Source: Roseivivax marinus
GTDB taxonomy: Bacteria > Pseudomonadota > Alphaproteobacteria > Rhodobacterales > Rhodobacteraceae
Direction: 5' to 3'
Length of the DNA stretch: 64,000 nucleotides
Assembly: GCF_900109705.1 (NCBI RefSeq)
Contig: NZ_FOAI01000014.1
Coordinates: forward strand, 1-64,000
The notes under the pieces: generated by a model
Told to the model about the DNA's origin: nothing
The model's input: the letters and a program-made list of their open reading frames with translations, nothing else
The model's database searches: none
Shown: in pieces, positions 61,945 through 64,000 of the stretch
Layout of the letters: each line of letters begins with the position of its first letter
How positions within the stretch are numbered: position 1 is the stretch's first letter
Position numbers and translations under genes: made by a program

Positions 61945-63170
61945 TCCGTCTCGTGCTGTTTTCGACCCTATTTCTGGCCTTCGCGGGAATTGCGGACGCG
62001 CAGACGCGCGAGGTCACGGACGGGCAACTCGACCTTGAGGTGTCGGTCGTGGGTGGCGCGACGGATGTCTACGCGCGCGAGATGGTGCTTATCACCATTC
62101 ACGGCACCTATCGCCGGCACATCACCCGCGAAAAGCTGGAGCAACCAGAGCTCGAGGGCTTCAACTGGAGCCAGCTGGGCACCGACCGCTGGTACGAGAC
62201 CATAGAGGCCGGCAAGCGGATCAAGAATTTCGAGCGGCGCATGGCGCTTTATCCGGATGGACCGGGTCGGCTGACGATTCCGCCCTTCGTGCATCACCTG
62301 ACGCTCACCGACGAGGGCGACGACTGGTTCCCCCATGACATCCGGTCCGAACCGATTACCGTGGACGTGCAGCCGGTTCCGGAAACCGGCGGAGGCTGGT
62401 GGTTCCCGGTGCGCGGCCTGCGGGTCTCGGACGAATGGTCGAACGCGCCCGACCAGTTGACCGAGGGCGAGGGCGTGCTTCGCGTCATCCGGATCGAGGC
62501 CACCGGCGCCACGCCCGAGATGATCCCGCCGATGCCCGACCTGACCTCGCCCTCGGCGATGATCTTCGCCCACCCCGAGCGCCGCTTCGTGGAGCTGTCG
62601 CCGGAGGGACCGGTCACCTACGCGTTCTGGCGCTGGACGGTGCGGCCGACCAACGGCACATCGGCGATCCTGGAACCTCTCGAGATCGAGTATTTCGATA
62701 CGAAGGCACGGGAACAGCGCCTGGTCGAGATCGGCGCGCAGCGGATCGCGTACGGCACGGTCACGGGCCTCGCGCGATCGGAGCAGCCAGCGGACAGGGC
62801 CACACCCACCCGCGGAAGCCTATCTCGGGCGCCGCTTCTCGGAATGACGGGATTGGGCGCGCTTCTGGGTCTGGGCGTGATGCTGGCAGGACGGCGGACC
62901 GGCGGGGCCGGCTGGAGGCGGCTTCCGGGCCTCGATCCGCGGCGCCGCGCGGTGGCAAGCGCGGCCCGTCGCGGCGATGCGGCCGGGCTGTGGCGCGCGG
63001 CGCGGGCGCTTATGGCGTCTGATCCCGGCGTCGCGGCGCGGCCCGAGGCACGCGGCGCGGTCGACATCCTGGGCCGGTCGATCTTCGGAGCCGGGACGGG
63101 ACCCGCGCCCGACCTGAAGGCGCTGGCGCGTCCCCTGTTGCGGCGCAAACGGTCGTCGGGCGATACTTAA
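61941..63170 (+). CDS. BatD-like protein
   Basis: A 409-residue protein with a signal peptide (about 1-20, ending ADA-Q), a beta-rich BatD (aerotolerance-related) exoplasmic region with [14 protein letters not shown] and [13 protein letters not shown], and a C-terminal membrane helix (about 315-335, [19 protein letters not shown]) followed by a cytoplasmic tail. It ends the MoxR operon. A role in folding or activating periplasmic dehydrogenases is inferred from the pqq neighbours. Confidence 0.83.
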   Translation: MIRLVLFSTLFLAFAGIADAQTREVTDGQLDLEVSVVGGATDVYAREMVLITIHGTYRRHITREKLEQPELEGFNWSQLGTDRWYETIEAGKRIKNFERRMALYPDGPGRLTIPPFVHHLTLTDEGDDWFPHDIRSEPITVDVQPVPETGGGWWFPVRGLRVSDEWSNAPDQLTEGEGVLRVIRIEATGATPEMIPPMPDLTSPSAMIFAHPERRFVELSPEGPVTYAFWRWTVRPTNGTSAILEPLEIEYFDTKAREQRLVEIGAQRIAYGTVTGLARSEQPADRATPTRGSLSRAPLLGMTGLGALLGLGVMLAGRRTGGAGWRRLPGLDPRRRAVASAARRGDAAGLWRAARALMASDPGVAARPEARGAVDILGRSIFGAGTGPAPDLKALARPLLRRKRSSGDT

Positions 63171-63270
63171 AGGGGAATTGCGCGGGCCGCGGCGTTTGGT
63201 CACGCTTGATCCCACCCATGTCCGGCCGCCGGACGGCGCCGGACAAGCGACAAGCCACAGGGAGGGCGAG

Positions 63271-63918
63271 ATGGGACTTCTATCGAATCTGTTCGGCGGG
63301 GGGGACGGCAATGCGTCGTCGACCACCGGCGGCGGGGGAAATCAGCATTCGGACGTCAAGATCCACCCGCAGGTCGACAACGGCGTTAAGCCGGGCTCGT
63401 CCAACTTTCCGGGCGGCAAGCTGACCTGCCACTGCACCAGCGACCCGGTCGTGGTCGAGGTGTCGGCGCAGACCGCGCACAACCATGTCTGCGGCTGCAC
63501 CAAGTGCTGGAAGCCCGACGGCGCCGTCTTCAGCCAGATCGCGGTGGTCGGGCGCGACCACGTGAAGGTGCTCGAGCACGAGGAGAAGCTCGAGGTGGTG
63601 GACCCGTCCGCGGCGATCCAGCGCCATGCCTGCAAGGCATGCGGCGTGCACATGTTCGGCCGGATCGAGGACACCAACCACCCGTTCCACGGGCTTGATT
63701 TCGTGCACACCGAGCTGAGCGACCAGTCCGGATGGTCGGGCGCCGAGTTCGCGGCGTTCTGCTCGTCGATCATCGAATCGGGTGTCGATCCGTCCCGCAT
63801 GGACGGGATCCGGGCGCGCCTGAGCGAACTCGGGCTCACGCCCTACGATTGCCTGTCGCCGCCGCTCATGGACGCGATCGCGACCCATGTGGCCAAGCAG
63901 AAAGGCGTTTTGGCCTGA
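63271..63918 (+). CDS. gfa: S-(hydroxymethyl)glutathione synthase
   Basis: A 215-residue zinc enzyme (Gfa) that speeds addition of formaldehyde to glutathione, the first step of glutathione-dependent formaldehyde oxidation. The zinc Cys sets [23 protein letters not shown] and [16 protein letters not shown] are all present. The Gly-rich N-terminal segment ([16 protein letters not shown]) is longer than usual. A strong GGGAGG site precedes ATG 63271. It follows the BatD gene by 100 bases and is the last gene in the window; formaldehyde comes from methanol oxidation. Confidence 0.93.
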   Translation: MGLLSNLFGGGDGNASSTTGGGGNQHSDVKIHPQVDNGVKPGSSNFPGGKLTCHCTSDPVVVEVSAQTAHNHVCGCTKCWKPDGAVFSQIAVVGRDHVKVLEHEEKLEVVDPSAAIQRHACKACGVHMFGRIEDTNHPFHGLDFVHTELSDQSGWSGAEFAAFCSSIIESGVDPSRMDGIRARLSELGLTPYDCLSPPLMDAIATHVAKQKGVLA

Positions 63919-64000
63919 CTCTGCCGCCGCCCGCGCCCTTTTCCAATTCACGCGAGGGGCGAAGCGGGCGGCGGTATGCTGCACCGCCGCGAGCAGCGGC

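Noticed and set aside
1-64000. CRISPR arrays, tRNA/rRNA genes, insertion sequences or prophage genes
   Set aside because: No regularly spaced repeats, no tRNA-like cloverleaf, no transposase, integrase or phage structural gene was seen among the frames.

Overview
The window is GC-rich DNA from an alphaproteobacterium, most probably a Rhodobacteraceae (Roseobacter/Rhodobacter-type) strain. The evidence is the gene order rsmG-parA-parB / mnmG-mnmE-rho / maf-aroE-coaE-dnaQ-secB-fxsA-tim44-mltA-smr, spheroidene-type carotenoid and bacteriochlorophyll genes (crtA, crtI, crtB, bchI, bchD, bchO, tspO), and a PQQ plus MoxR/VWA plus glutathione-formaldehyde set typical of methanol-oxidising Rhodobacteraceae. 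Nearly all of the sequence is coding, and many genes overlap by 1-4 bases. I saw no tRNA, rRNA, CRISPR array, insertion sequence or prophage.

Region 1 (about 0.2-10.5 kb) is a compact island of small stress and electron-transfer genes. It holds a thioredoxin 2, a VIT1/CCC1-type metal transporter, three related monohaem c-type cytochromes, two tandem universal stress proteins, a flavodoxin-fold quinone reductase, a phasin-like protein, a bactofilin-like membrane protein, a DUF3775 protein, an HELVH-motif protein, a host-attachment-family protein and a Crp/Fnr regulator. Almost every apparent transcript in the island is preceded, 53-81 bases before its first start codon, by a TTG(A/C/T)-type inverted repeat of the form TTGAT-N4-ATCAA. 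The island therefore looks like one physically clustered Crp/Fnr regulon, and it is the best candidate here for an uncharacterised system.

Region 2 (10.5-20 kb) carries a membrane-bound periplasmic formate dehydrogenase (a 64-residue Tat-leader peptide, then the alpha, beta and gamma subunits, then a 50-residue membrane peptide). It continues with a BKACE-family enzyme, an exported MsrA and a MaeB malic enzyme. Region 3 (20-34.5 kb) is housekeeping: pyrophosphatase, mutS, grpE-hrcA, rph-rdgB-hemW, parB-parA-rsmG-mnmG-mnmE and rho.

Region 4 (34.5-35.1 kb) is a 575-base gap between the divergent rho and maf genes. It contains an AT-rich block, several DnaA-box-like nonamers, a full TTAA-N7-TTAA (CtrA-type) motif and six GGATCC hexamers. 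With at least four ParB parS-type 16-mers within about 30 kb and parAB close by, this is very probably the chromosomal replication origin. Genes run away from it on both sides.

Region 5 (35-41.4 kb) is the conserved origin-proximal operon set maf to smr. Region 6 (41.4-49 kb) is an isolated photosynthesis subcluster, bchO-bchD-bchI-crtA facing crtI-crtB-tspO. Two TGT-N12-ACA (PpsR/CrtJ) sites lie in the 120-base divergent promoter. The reaction-centre and remaining bch genes are not in the window.

Region 7 (50-64 kb) is a one-carbon/PQQ region. It starts with a histidine kinase-response regulator pair, then pqqA (29 codons) B C D E and an exported protein of unknown function. A tightly coupled moxR-DUF58-DUF4381-VWA-VWA-TPR-like-BatD operon follows, and the window ends with gfa (S-(hydroxymethyl)glutathione synthase). 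Together with the formate dehydrogenase this implies PQQ-dependent alcohol (probably methanol) oxidation through formaldehyde and formate to CO2; the dehydrogenase itself would lie outside the window.
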